64,000 bases of DNA from Zymoseptoria tritici IPO323 (Eukaryota > Ascomycota > Dothideomycetes > Mycosphaerellales > Mycosphaerellaceae): the NCBI RefSeq assembly GCF_000219625.1, contig NC_018210.1, positions 558,001-622,000 of the forward strand, given 5' to 3'. A model generated the notes under the pieces. It was not told the origin of the DNA. It saw only the letters and a program-made list of their open reading frames with translations, and searched no databases. How positions within the stretch are numbered: position 1 is the first letter of the stretch; the number at the start of each line of letters is the position of its first letter. A program made the translations under genes and the position numbers. Below, piece by piece: positions 1 to 11,193 of the stretch.

Positions 1-102
1 AAATTCTAAACACCGTGCGATGCCTCAGGCACCTCTATATTAATAAGCGCCGACTTTATTTGATGAGCGCTAGTGACTATTTCATTAGCGCTAGCCTCAA
101 TT
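1..102 (+). repeat. Left terminal inverted repeat of the MULE
   Basis: It begins AAATTCTAAACACCGTG and matches the reverse complement of 13931-14032. Mismatches by my count are at 18, 57, 71, 78 and 92, all C/T. The shared GCGCTAGC block at 108-115 suggests the similarity continues weakly. Confidence 0.9.
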
Positions 103-296
103 ACCTGGCGCTAGCGACGACGACGTTAACAGTGGTTAACAGTGGCATATAGACGACGACATAAACAATTAGCACAACATAGGTAACTCTCGTGCATTCG
201 ACAGTAAGGATATTACCACAGTGCATTCCCTACCCCCCCTCTCTACCCCTAAGGTCGTCCACCACCCTGTCCGCTAGCGCCGGTGGGCCCAGCTGT

Positions 297-535
297 TATA
301 TTAAGCAAGCCTGGCGCTTATTAAGTGAGGTCGGCGCTCATTAAGTAAGGTCGGCGCTCATTAAATGAATCTACCGCCGCCGCCCTCAGGTCGGCCAGCC
401 CTGCTACCGTCGACGACACCAAGGCGTTGCACGAGTTAGACGCCTTTCCAACTAACGCCGACGCTTATTAATCGACGCCGGCGCTCATTAATCGACGCCG
501 GCGCTTATCAAATAAGGTCGGTGCTAATTAATGTA
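297..535. repeat. Subterminal short-motif array, left side
   Basis: Several direct copies of a motif like GGCGCTNATTAA(A/G)TGA occur around 305-365 and again at 460-530. The same motif recurs at 40-115, 10930-11040, 12390-12425, 12510-12780 and 13915-14000, so it is concentrated at the two ends of the element and around the cargo gene. It resembles the subterminal repeats that bind transposase in other DNA transposons; that role is an inference here. A 64-codon plus-strand ORF at 521-715 has no recognisable domain and is not called. Confidence 0.7.
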
Positions 536-740
536 GCTACCTGCCTACCGAACGCAGACGACGACGGCGCAGTCGACAGACCGCCTAAGTACATCTCTTA
601 CCCGCGTAAACGACTCGTACGGAAGCTGGAAACGCCGAATCCGGTGTTAAACCTGCAGCTAATAAGAGGCCTAAGAACTCCTCGAGTTTTGGACGATGTT
701 GCGGCAGTAGGATAAGTTGTTGTTAGTAGCGTGTAGTAGG

Positions 741-761
741 TGTGTGTATGTGTGTGTGTGT
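741..761. repeat. GT microsatellite
   Basis: A short run of TG dinucleotides with one interruption. The surrounding 720-1020 stretch, beyond the transposase stop, holds nothing else I recognise. Confidence 0.8.
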
Positions 762-1023
762 TAGACACCTATCGCTGGGCACGCCTCGGTCGCATTGCTG
801 AGTTCAACCGGTCTATGTATTCAACCTCTATAATGTGCTCGTCTTTACCGGTGTATCGATAGTAATTAGGAACTTCGTACGGCGTAATAGGCCTTATGTT
901 GGTTACTATACGGCTGGCTATCTAGTGCATTAGACGCTCTACGCGGTTAAGACGGTCTGCTAACGCTAGTGTTAATAATGTCGCTAGTGGATGCGTCGCT
1001 GGATGTGTCGCTATTCCGGTGTT

Positions 1024-1972
1024 TTAACAGATGTTGCTAGTACTATAGCATCGCGTAGTACACGACCTGTTCTGCTTGCGGCATAAGCACGCCTTGCTAA
1101 TATAATGCCTACCGTTCTTCGCTCTGCAGCTACACCTGCCGCCGGTACTAGTCTGTAATAACTAACTCTGCGATAGCTGACTCTGCGATAGCTAACTCTG
1201 CGATAGCTAACTCTGCGATAGCTGACTCTGCCGGCTGCGAGCGAGCGACTGCACCGGCATTGCTAGCTAGCTATCGCGGCGGCGAAGTGTTGTATTGTCC
1301 ACGTCGTCCCCGCCGTCCTGCTCTTGCTGCTCTCGCTGTTCTCGCTCTTGCTGCTCTTGCTAGATGCGTGCTCTGGTCGCTGCCTTAATGTGCTTGGCCT
1401 AACGAGGCTCGCGCCGCGTGCTACTAGCTCCGGTGTTAGCAGTATAACTCCGAGCTATAGCTGCCTGTCGTTTGCGTTAACGCGGAAGGGGGGGAAGTAT
1501 GCGTAAACCGGTGCGTAGTTGCTTGGCCTTCCGCCGGCGGCGTTCTTGTAAGGCTTTCCTCCGACGGCGCATATCGTCGTCGTCGTCGTCGCTTAATAAG
1601 GAGAGTTCATCGTCCGACTCGGGGAGATTAGCGGGTTTAGGCGGTGGAGGTGTGCTGTATCGAGGGTTGGGGTTGTCGTCGTCGCTGTCGTATCGCACTC
1701 TAGGGCGGCGGATCCTACGGTTACATCGTTTACGTATAACCTGCCCTCCGGGGATAAGGTAGTATTAATCGAAGTCGTCGGGCTCGAGGATCTTAATGTT
1801 ACTACCCTTAATCCCTTCGCGCTGCTTATGCAAACATAGCACACCCTTAGTAGCTCTAGTGTGACTAGTGCACATTGTAAACACGTAGTTCTCGTCTGTT
1901 GCTACCTCCGCTAATTCGTCCTGCATCTTCTTGCGTTTAATAAGCGCTAGCTTTAAACCCTTAGTAGAGATA
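1024..1972 (-). pseudogene. MULE transposase, C-terminal half (SWIM-like end and CXC-like tail)
   Basis: This is the 3' part of the transposase begun at 8779-10790. Removing the gypsy and one CACCG target copy joins the two parts in one frame. Just after the join come a cysteine/histidine pattern of SWIM type (MCTSH...CLH near 1850), a run of six Asp, an Arg/Lys-rich stretch, a Gln/Glu-rich segment and a 15-bp tandem repeat encoding QLS/QS units. The end is cysteine-rich, in the style C-x-C, then C-x-C-R-K, then C-x3-C (1030-1137). One frame stays usable for the whole ~950 bp, and every interruption is TAG or TAA. The final stop is TAA at 1024-1026. The cysteine tail resembles the CXC/tesmin-like motif of some transposases, by pattern only. 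Confidence 0.75.
1163..1231. repeat. 15-bp tandem repeat inside the transposase tail
   Basis: About 4.5 copies of TAACTCTGCGATAGC. The length is a multiple of three, so the repeat keeps the transposase frame and would encode a Ser/Gln/Leu-rich linker. Confidence 0.85.
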
Positions 1973-1977
1973 CACCG

Positions 1978-2306
1978 TGTGAGGACACCCTCACGATGAC
2001 GCCCTCTACCTGTCCCAACCTGGACCATCCTGGCACTACAGATTACCGGTGCCATCTTATCTGGCCCAGACTAGGACATCCTATAGAGGGACGAACCTCA
2101 CAGGCGCACGATGGCCCCCGAGCGGACGTTAGACTACGACCGGTGCCTAGTCTAGGCGGAGGGACGCATTTGGCAATACGAAGGGCGGGTACATAGCCTC
2201 GAGGGACGCTCTTGTCTATTCCCTTCCTTATCGAATCGACTCGTTACATTCTACAACTATTTGTTTTCGGTGCAAGCCTACATTCCCTCTCGAGGTGCTT
2301 CTAACA
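1978..2306 (+). repeat. 5' LTR of gypsy element 1
   Basis: 329 bp, TGTGAGG...TTCTAACA, preceded by target copy CACCG at 1973-1977. Its partner is at 8450-8778. Confidence 0.95.
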
Positions 2307-2499
2307 TTTAATTCGATTAAAAACAACCGTACAACTATACCGAAAACCACCGACATAGCTCCAAAGGTTACCTGTCGTTAGGACGATTCCCTTCCTAACA
2401 CCTCCGCCCGATAGTAGGCGAGTGCTTCCTCTACGGAGCTATCGGCTACGCCTGCTAGTTAACTGCAGGACGTTGACCTTCTTAACTAGCCTAGCTCGG

Positions 2500-3540
2500 G
2501 AGAGACCGCGGAAGAAAGGGCCACCCGGGAGCACGACAACGAAGTCGCCCGCGCTACCTTCGAGTTCTTAACCCTTTAGCAGAAGATTAAGGAACTCCGT
2601 GCCGAACTGGACTATCCCACGCCAGAAGGGAACCCAAGGACGGCTACCCTCCGCTACCTTTTCTCCGAACCTAACTAGCACACTAAAACGAGGGATAACC
2701 TCCCCAAGTTAAAGGAGCCACCAGTCTTCGAGGGCAAGTCGCGTACGAGCTACGACGACTAGGTCCGAGCCCTCGAAAGAGCCTTTAGACGATACGAAGG
2801 ATTCGCCGAACGCGAAGACCGCAAGGTCGACTTTGCTGCCGACTACATAGGAAAGCTCCAGCAAGACTACTAGGAGCGCCACGTCGACGGCCTTAACGAC
2901 TAGTCTAAGCCAACCTAGTCTATAATAAAGGAGGTTATGCTCAACTCGATAGGCACAGAGACCGAACGGCGCGAGAAGGCCTACGAGAAGCTGAAAAAGG
3001 TTACCCTAGGTAACCGCACGCCGGAAGAACTCCTCGAGGAGCTGAAGACACTCTGGAAGGAGCTTGATAAAAGGGACGATAGTAAGAAGATCCTTAGGTT
3101 CTATAGCGCCCTTCTATAGACCCTTCGCAACCGCCTCTCGAACTACCCTACTGCCCTACTAAACCTGGTGGACGCCGAGGAGAGGGCTAAAAAGGCCTAC
3201 CGTGCTAACGAGGGCTCCAAACAGGAGGCTCGTAAGAGGCAGGCTGCTAAAAGGTCCTCCAAGTAGGCGAAGAAGCGCCCTAGCGACGGCTCTGCTACTC
3301 CGGACGGTAAGAAGGCAAGGACTAGCGATAGCGAACAGAACCCGAAGGCCCCCTCTAAGGCTACGTGCTACGGATGCCAACAGGTCGGGCATATCCGCCG
3401 CAACTACACTAACTAGCACCTGTGGAAGGATTCGGGGAAAGAGACGCCCCCTAAGTAGACGCTGTTGCTTAGGTGGGCCAAGTCCTCTACAATAAGGATT
3501 AGCGGCGCTCGGCTAAGCCAGGAAAGCGCCGCGCCTAGCA
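2500..3540 (+). pseudogene. Gag polyprotein remnant, gypsy element 1
   Basis: The frame (codon starts divisible by three, e.g. 2937-3119 open) encodes a charged helical Gag-like region, then a basic stretch and a zinc knuckle CX2CX4HX4(C) at about 3369-3410. The last ligand is Tyr, from a TGC to TAC change. TAG codons interrupt it throughout, in places where Trp or Gln fits. Pol continues in the -1 frame, as usual for many Ty3/gypsy elements. The segment between the LTR and about 2500 (2307-2500) shows no gene. Confidence 0.75.
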
Positions 3541-3541
3541 A

Positions 3542-6500
3542 GGGCGCCTAATCAGCGTCGAGTTGACGCTAAACGGCCTAGGGGAGTCTAGAAAGGTCCG
3601 GGGCCTGATTAATAGCGGCGCCCAGGACAACTTCTGCGACTCCATGCTAGCAAAGGAAATGGGGTAGACGGTTTCCGAGCTATCCACCCAGACAAAGTAC
3701 CTAACTCTAAATAGCCAGAGCCTGCAGGTCTTTGGAGAAACGAGAAACTCCTACAAGGCTGTAGACACCTCTGGCAAGGCGCAGGGGTGCGTGGACACGT
3801 TCAAGGTAGGACGTATCTACGGTTTCGAAGTCGTGCTCGGCATGCCCTGGCTCGAGAAGTACAACCCGGGTATTAACTTCGCTCTAAAGGAGGTCTTCTG
3901 GAGGCAGAAACCTCGAAAGCGTCAAGCAATAGCGGTAGTGTCCCCGGACAGGTTCTACCGGGAGTGTCTCGGTAAAGTCGAGGCAGCTCTTTACGTTATG
4001 TCGATCTAAGAGGTCGAGGATGGACTCGAACTGGACTAGAATGGCGTCCTAACGGCGTACTCTGACTTCTCCGACGTCTTTTCGGAGGAGTTGGCTAGCG
4101 AGTTGGCACCGCATAGACCGCACGATCTCAGGATCGACCTGGTTGAGGGAGCAAGGGTCCCATTTAGCCCTATGTACGCTCTGTTAGAGGCAGAGATAGA
4201 TGCGATGCGCAAGCAGCTCCCTGAACATCTAAAGAGTAGCTTTATTCGCCGCTCGACATCCTCGGCGGGCGCGCTAATCCTCTTCGCGAGGAAAAAGGAC
4301 AACACACTCCGCCTCTGTGTCGACTACCGCGGCCTAAATGCGGTTACGGTGAAGAACAGGGGGGGTCTTCCCTTGATTTCCGAGTTAATAGACCAGCTAG
4401 CTGGCGCCAGGTACTTCACGAAGATAGACCTCCGCTACGCGTACCACCGTGTCCGTATCCGGGAAGGCAACGAGTAGAAGACAGCCTTCCGGACCAGATA
4501 CGGCCATTTCGAATACACCGTGATGCCCTTTGGGCTCTATAATGCCCCCGCGGTGTTCCAAAACTTTATCAACAGCGTGTTAGTAGGGCTGATCGACGTG
4601 TTCTGCGTCGTTTACCTCGACGACATCCTTATATACTCTAAAACGGTGGAGGAGCACGAGGGCCACGTCCGGGAGGTGCTGGAGCGCCTCCGGAAACACA
4701 AGTTGTACGCCAACCTGTCTAAGTGCGATTTCTATAAGGACCGCGTCGACTACCTCGGGTACGTTATTACACGTGATAGGCTAGAGATCGACCCAGAACG
4801 GGTCAGATCGGTCCAGGAGTGGCCACTTCCCCAGTCGATACATAACATCAGGGTCTTTATCGGCTTCGCGAACTACTATAGGCGCTTTATTAAGGGCTTC
4901 TCACGCCTCGCTGCGGCGCTTAACCGCTATACGGAGGGGAAAAAGGCAGTAAACCAACGCAAGAAGGAACGAGCATACTTAGAGCTTGACGAGCAAGCTA
5001 TACTTTCCTTCGACGAGTTGCGGAAAAGGTTCTCGGAAGCTCCCATCCTGCGCCATTTTAACCCAGAACTGCCCTGTAGGGTGGAAACCGACGCCTTAGG
5101 CGAGGCGATCTCGGGCATCCTAAGCCAACCGTACGAAGACTACGGCAAGACGCAGTGGTTCCCTATATCATACTTCTCGCGAAAGATGATCGCGGCAGAA
5201 CGGAACTACGTCACGGAAGACGCTAAGCTATTAGTAGTCGTAGACTCTTTTAAGCACTTTAGACAATACCTGGAGGGGGCTCGATACTAGGTCGAACTAC
5301 TAACGGATTATGCAAACCTGCAAACTCTTATAACGACCAAGACCTTGTCCAGGCGGCAGGTTAGATAGGCCGAGTAGTTGTCGCAGATCGACTTCAGGAC
5401 TATTTACAGACCCGGTAAGGCTAATAGGGCGGCGGATGCACTAAGCAGAAGGCCCGACCTTACGGACAAGGACCACTCTGGACGGTAGGCTACAGACGAA
5501 GAGTCGTCTGCAAGCTTGCGGCTCCTCTAGACGGCATTCCAACCGCATCTGGACCATAATAGACCAGTAAGGCACGTAGGGGTAGTAAGGGACGCCCCAG
5601 ACCTAAAAACGCGCCTAAAACGCGCCCTCTTGAAAGATCCGACCTTTAATAGGATTAACGAGGAGAAGGACCAAGCGGAACCTACTTTCTAGGTAGATCG
5701 ATGGACTAACGAGGATGGGGTCGCGTATATAGACGGCAAGGCCTACGTACCTAAAGGAAGTATAAGACTCCAACTGCTTTAGGAGTGCTACGACGACCCT
5801 ATGGCAGGGCACTTCGGCTTCTCTCGAACGCTCGAACTTCTACAAAGGAGTTTCTACTAGCCCAAAATAAGGAAATACGTCAAGGACTACACACGAACGT
5901 GTCAAGCGTACAGCAGGGCAAAGCCACGGCGGCACAAACCTCACGGATTGCTGTACGCAGAGCTACTATCGCTCACACTATAGGAGGATGTAACGCTAGA
6001 CTTTATAACGGACCTGCCACCTAGCATGCTTCTGGGCCAGGCTTACGACTCAATCCTGGTGATCGTAGACAGATGTACCAAAATAGTCCATTATGCGCTA
6101 TGTAAGAAGACGATTACCGCAGCAGAGCTCGCAGAGGTGTTTATAAGGGAAGTCGTACGACTCTATAGCGCACTAGCTACGATTACGTCGGATCGAGGGC
6201 CCATCCTAACCTCGAAATTCTGGAGCACGTTCTGTTTCTGCCTTAGCATACGCCGGAAACTAAGCACAGTGTTCTACCCTTAAACAGACGGGCAAACAGA
6301 GCGCCAAAACCAGACGCTAGAGTAGTATCTTCGCACATACTGCAACTATAAACAGGACAACTAGGCCTCCCTACTCTCTACTGCGGAATTCTCGTACAAT
6401 AATAGCGTACACTCCGCAACAGGGGTTACGCTATTCCAGGCGTACACGACACGGGACCCTCGGCGGTGCTACTAGCCCAGACTACGCCAGAATGGACGAG

Positions 6501-7084
6501 AAGCCCCGTTCGCCGCACAACTTGCGGACCGCGTTATCTCCAACCAGAAGAAACTGCGGGTCAGACTAGCCAAAACAAAGAAGCAAATGGCTAAGTAGGC
6601 GAACGAGCACAGGAAGGACATCTCCTTCAACGTCGGAAACGAAGTCTACCTCAACACACGCAACATTAGGTTATTAAGACCTTCGGCGAAGCTCGATCAC
6701 AAATACATTAGGCCTTACAAGGTAAAAGCGGTTATTAACCGCGTCGCATACACGCTCGATCTACCAGACTTACTGAAGATCTACCCAACCTTCTATGTTT
6801 CTCTGCTAGAACTATCTATCCCGGACCAGTTTGGTCGCAAACAGGACAGGATGATGCGATACGACGCAGGAGAGGACAATAAATACGAAGTCGAGGCCAT
6901 TCTAGCCGAACGTGTAGACGAACTGAACAATCGGGAGTACCTTATCAAGTAGAAAGACTACGACTGGTCCGAGAACTCCTGGGAAGCAGCAGTTAACATT
7001 AGCCCGGCAGCAATGCGGGCCTACCGGCGTAGAATAGGCTAGAAAGGACCGACTACGCGCGGTAAATTCCAGAAAAAACGCTGA
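3542..7084 (+). pseudogene. Pol polyprotein remnant (PR-RT-RH-IN-chromodomain), gypsy element 1
   Basis: One frame runs from about 3542 to a TGA at 7082-7084 with internal TAG/TAA codons only. In order: an aspartic protease region, where the active-site DSG now reads NSG (~3605-3620) and fits a G-to-A change; reverse transcriptase with YLDD at 4613-4624; RNase H; an integrase zinc region and rve core (D at ~6000, TSDRG at ~6187, E at ~6296); and a C-terminal chromodomain (~6884-7010) with the aromatic/acidic pattern of chromoviruses. The chromodomain would have steered integration to marked heterochromatin. The protein is not expressible as it stands. Confidence 0.88.
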
Positions 7085-7311
7085 CCCCCTTGGTCAATTT
7101 TTCAATCCTTTTTTGCTTTATAACATTAGACTTTAACATTTTTAATAATTCTAGGGATTTCATTTGGGCGTCAAGGCTTTCCATTCTGGACCATTCTAGT
7201 CCACGTCAAGCTATTCTGCGCTATCATAACTCAAAAGGGCCCCATCACTCTGCGTAATAGCGTTATCTGTCATACCCTGCACACTGCTGGAGCTAACTAG
7301 ACCAAACCGGC

Positions 7312-8213
7312 TTAATTATCGCTATCCTCGTCCGAAGCGTCCTCTCCACGCTCCCAAGCGGCCGTAGTGCTTACCAAAGCCTTTAACGCCTCCCTATTAG
7401 TCTTTCCCGTACCCCTAGCATACGAATTGAACCTCTCCAGGGCCTTGCTGTTGCGATTCAAGGCAGTCTTGTACTTGTTAAGCTTGTCTGTCAACGACTA
7501 GACCGTAATAGCGCCCTTTGGATCAATCAGGCGGCTTCTCTTGGCCCTCGGGGTCCCGGTAGCAGCCTGCTCCTACATCCTGGCGTTAGCATAGCCCAAA
7601 ATGCGCTAGAACGGTACACTTACGGCCTTCTCTATATAAGCAGCGGCCGACCTGTCCCGCTTCTTAACCTTTTGACCCGTCGTGTCCTACTCGCGGGTAC
7701 CCTGGTACAAAGTAAGACCCTCCGGGCCGCGAACGCTGTTTCCAAGCTCCCTAAGGCGCCAACTGTCAGCATACTAGTCCAAAATGAGCCAGAACGGCAC
7801 ATACAACTCAATCGAACCAGCAAACAGGAGCACCTTGCTCCTCAACTTCTTCCTATTGTCCGCGTTCACCACCGGATTAGCGTACTCTGCTTAAATCTAG
7901 GCATTAATAGTGTCCTACTCGTCCTTACGGGCCGGAGGGAGCTATTTAGGGTCAGCCTGGATCCAGAAGACTCCAGAACAGTCCAGAAATATCCTACCTG
8001 GAAGCAATCGGCATTTCTGTCGTCCAGACAGCCGGCGCATTTAGTAGTAATGCCCTTAATAGGTTTCTCTAGCCCCAACTAGCACAGTTTAGTCAAGTCT
8101 TTGTTTAGCTTAACGTCTTTAATGCAATTAAAGCACGGATTGTAGTTGAAAGCCCCGTTGCGGACCTTTTTGGCGTAATCGTTGCGCACAAGGGCCGCGG
8201 CGGCGGAAGACAT
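7312..8213 (-). pseudogene. Antisense accessory gene between pol and 3' LTR, gypsy element 1
   Basis: Reading the minus strand from an ATG at 8213, the frame gives a short Ala-rich start, a CFNC pair, then a CAGC pair followed by DDRNADC. The frame then shifts exactly across a possible 41-bp GT...AG intron at 7957-7997. After it the reading continues for more than 600 bp to TAA at 7312-7314, with only TAG/TAA interruptions. The C-terminal part is helical and charged, ending DASDEDSDN. In total it is about 287 codons. No function is recognised; the paired CxxC motifs suggest zinc binding. The 41-bp intron is short for this group, so a frameshift is the alternative. Confidence 0.55.
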
Positions 8214-8429
8214 AGTATGTCTGCGCCAATATTAGCCTTGCTAGACCCAAACTGGACCATACTAGCACCACCCCAGATTACTTACTTTTTAGTAGTTGGT
8301 AAAGAAGAGAGAAAGTTTGGAAGAAGAATTAAATTAATATAGCGACGCTACGGACCCGCAAATCCTTCTAGATTGGGACATTTGGCAGCTGATAGCTTAT
8401 GAATTTTCCACCGCAACTAAGGTTAGTTG

Positions 8430-8449
8430 CAGAGAGGGGAGGGGGGCAA
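8430..8449 (+). other. Polypurine tract of gypsy element 1
   Basis: GCAGAGAGGGGAGGGGGGCA lies immediately before the 3' LTR, the expected primer site for plus-strand synthesis. From 8214 to 8430 I see nothing else. Confidence 0.75.
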
Positions 8450-8778
8450 TGTAAGGACACCCTTACGATAACGCCCTCTACCTGTCCCAACCTGGACTAT
8501 CCTGGCACTACAGATTACCGGTGCCATCTTATCTAGCCTAGACTAGGACATCCTATAGAGGGACGAACCTCACGGGCGTACGATAGCCCCCGAGCGGACG
8601 TTAGACTACGACCGGTGCCTAGTCTAGGCGGAGGGACGCATTTGGCAACACGAAGGGCGGGTACATAGCCTCGAGGGACGCTCTTGTCCATTCCCTTCCT
8701 TATCGAATCGACTCGTTACATTCTACAACCATTTGTTTTCGGTGCAAGCCTACATTCCCTCTCGAGGTGCTTCTAACA
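8450..8778 (+). repeat. 3' LTR of gypsy element 1
   Basis: 329 bp, TGTAAGG...TTCTAACA, followed by target copy CACCG at 8779-8783. Confidence 0.95.
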
Positions 8779-10790
8779 CACCGCATAACGTAGTCGAAGC
8801 AGCGCATGTTGCGGAAGGTTGTCTGCGTCTTGTTAATCGCATTCGCCTTAGCCGCATTGTATTGTAAGATCGACGACTCGAAGTATAGAGCCATCTTGCG
8901 GAACAACGTAAGGACGTCGCTCTTTAACGATCCGAGCTAGCCTTTAAGACCAGTATGTCTACTCTTACCAGGTGACGAGGCCGTAAGACTATAGGCAAGT
9001 ATCCTGTTCGTCTAAGCCTTAATATAGAGCTCCTTGTGCCTGTCGAGCCACTACTTGTTAAGGTATCTAACGAGATCCTTCCAGGCCTTAAGGGTGTCGG
9101 GTGGTAGTGCAGTTGTAGTAGTGCGGTTGGGGCTACTTCTGATGTTTAGTATCGCGAAATCCTCGTCGTAGTCGTCGTCGCTATCAGCTCTAATATTATT
9201 AGCTCCTACATCGTCTTCTGCATTGTCGTCTTCCTCGTCGATCGGAGGTAGCTGTTCGGAGCAGTCGACTAGAGCCTGTAGCGCATACTCGTACTCTGCC
9301 TCTGTCGAGGCATTAATAATCTTGCGGTAGAAGCCTATAAACTCCTGCGCCTCCTTACTTAGCAGGAACTTAGTGCTATAACTATCGGGCTGGACACGAC
9401 CGAGCTTGTTGCCGGCCATAGCCTCGACGTCCGAGTTTATATGCTACATGTAGAGCAGGTAGGAGCATGCTATTAATAGCATACAGTTATCTAGTGCCTT
9501 GATTATCGCGCGGTCGCGGTCGTAGATAAGCACCGATAGCAGGTCCAGTCCGTTGTCCTCGAAGAGATCCCCGAGGGCTTAGAACGCCTATACGTAGTCT
9601 TTTTCTTTCTCACCCTTTATAAGGCAGTGTGCAAGAGGCACCGTAACGCTAACCCGCGTAACCTAGTAGAAGCAGAGCAGCGGCAGGCTATACTAATTAG
9701 TGCTGTACGTGCAATTAACGATAAGGATGTCGCTATTCTCTCTGTATATCTCTACAAGGTCCGGGTAGGCGAAGAAGACTCGTTTTAGGCGCCTGGTCGC
9801 TTAGTTAAAATCCTAGATAGCTGTAAAACCCTCCTCGCTAAGAAGCTCTATTGCGGCATCGACTGGGGTCCTTAACTCTAGTTAAGACAATCGGATTCGT
9901 ACGAATTCGTTGTATATATCCTTAAGCACCAGTTTGGGCTAACCAGGCTCGTAGTAACGAGCGATAGCTATCGACCGAGCGACCTATAGTGTCGAGCTAG
10001 TGTTATATGCGGACAGGAGGAAGGCTCTAATATCGTTTACATCGCGAGCTCGTCTGCGGTAGGTTGCCAGACTGATAGCATCGACACCCGGGTAATTGTA
10101 AGCTCCTTCTGACTTGCTAAGCGACAACTTCTATATTTAAGGATCCTTTAGGTCGACAGCGTAGAGATTAAGCGTAAAGGGACATCCGGTCTTCTTCGAT
10201 TTGCGGTTAGGACGAGAGCTGGGCTTACTAGAGTCGGCCGCCAGCTTGCTGCCGTTCGCCTTCGAGCACTTAATATAGAATCTGCGCAAGAAACTAACCG
10301 AATTGTACTGCCTGCCTCTATCCTTCCTTACTTCGTAGCCGTGCATCAGGCCGTGGTCGTAAACAGCGTTTAGGCAGGCGACGAGATCGGGGTAAACGAT
10401 CCGTTCGTCGATAGCGGGAATAGCACGGTAGCTAGCGACAGTAACGCTACTACGGAGCGCAGGATTATAACTATTAAGGAGCTTATGCTTATCTTCCTGC
10501 TTATCTTCCTGCTCGTCTTGCTATGTCTCGTTCTACTCGTCGTCGAGGAGGCTATTTAATGCCTCGTCTAGCTCCTAGTCGTGCTCGCTAGTAAGTCCGC
10601 CGCCGTGTCGTAGTGAGTTGCTAACGGTAGCTATGGTGTAGGCAGTATCGATGTGCGATGCGGAATGGAATAGTAGCTCTCGAGCGAGGACTGTACAAGG
10701 AGGATTCGAGGGAGGTGCTAGATGTGCTGGATCTACGGGGGGAGCGCTTGTGGTAGTTTGAGCCTGCTATTGCGAGGCTGGCGGACAGCA
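8779..10790 (-). pseudogene. MULE transposase, N-terminal and catalytic part
   Basis: The minus strand holds one frame from about 10790 to the gypsy insertion point, interrupted only by TAG/TAA. The N-terminus carries a FAR1-like DNA-binding region (about 10137-10390, with SFLRRFYIKCSK and KKTGCPFTL). The DDE core follows: the block that is normally DCTY...TN in MULEs reads NCTYSTN (AAT at 9714-9716), so the first catalytic Asp is Asn, as a TpG to TpA change would cause. A second Asp sits in IYDRDRAIIKAL (~9520), and a Glu is available in the ASTEAEYEYAL block (~9300). The C-terminus continues at 1972. The start codon is not resolved. The enzyme would cut and paste the element at its inverted repeats. 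Confidence 0.82.
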
Positions 10791-10929
10791 GAGAAGGCTC
10801 CGGAAGAGATCCACACGGTGTTAGAGGTATGCATGTTAATAGAGCTGGTGTAGCAATAACAGGTCGCAAATATTACACAAACAACAATACGAGGAAGTTA
10901 ACATTTATCTGCGTTCGGGGGAGACTCCG

Positions 10930-11040
10930 ACGCTAACTGTAAATAGCTGGCGCCAACTAATACTAAGCTGGCGCTAACTAATATCGGGCTAGCGCTAATC
11001 AAATAGCTTAATGTTTTGATTAGCGCTAGCATTGCTAATT
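10930..11040. repeat. Subterminal-type motif cluster between the two MULE genes
   Basis: Four or more copies of CTGGCGCTAACTAAT-like and GCTAGCGCTAATCAAAT-like units lie in the gap between the transposase and cargo genes. They match the end arrays and may mark a shared promoter or transposase-binding region; this is inferred. Confidence 0.65.
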
Positions 11041-11193
11041 GGTTCGGCGCATTTTCGAGTGGAGCCTGAAATCTCTGCTATGCTTGGCGACTACCTTACG
11101 TCTGTCTACCGACTCCACATGTTGTTGTTTACTACTAAAGCGAGGAATGGACACAGTTGCACAGCAGACGACATACTCGATTTATTATCATTA

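Larger units (their letters stand above)
1978..8778 (+). mobile_element. Ty3/gypsy chromovirus-type LTR retrotransposon, nested in the MULE
   Basis: Two 329-bp LTRs (1978-2306 and 8450-8778), both TG...CA, enclose gag and pol remnants in the order gag, protease, RT, RNase H, integrase, chromodomain. The 5-bp target duplication CACCG is at 1973-1977 and 8779-8783. A purine-rich tract ends directly before the 3' LTR. Between pol and the 3' LTR lies an antisense gene. The two LTRs differ at 12 positions by my count, all transitions and 11 of them CpA/TpG to TpA, so the copy was mutated by RIP after insertion. Confidence 0.93.
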
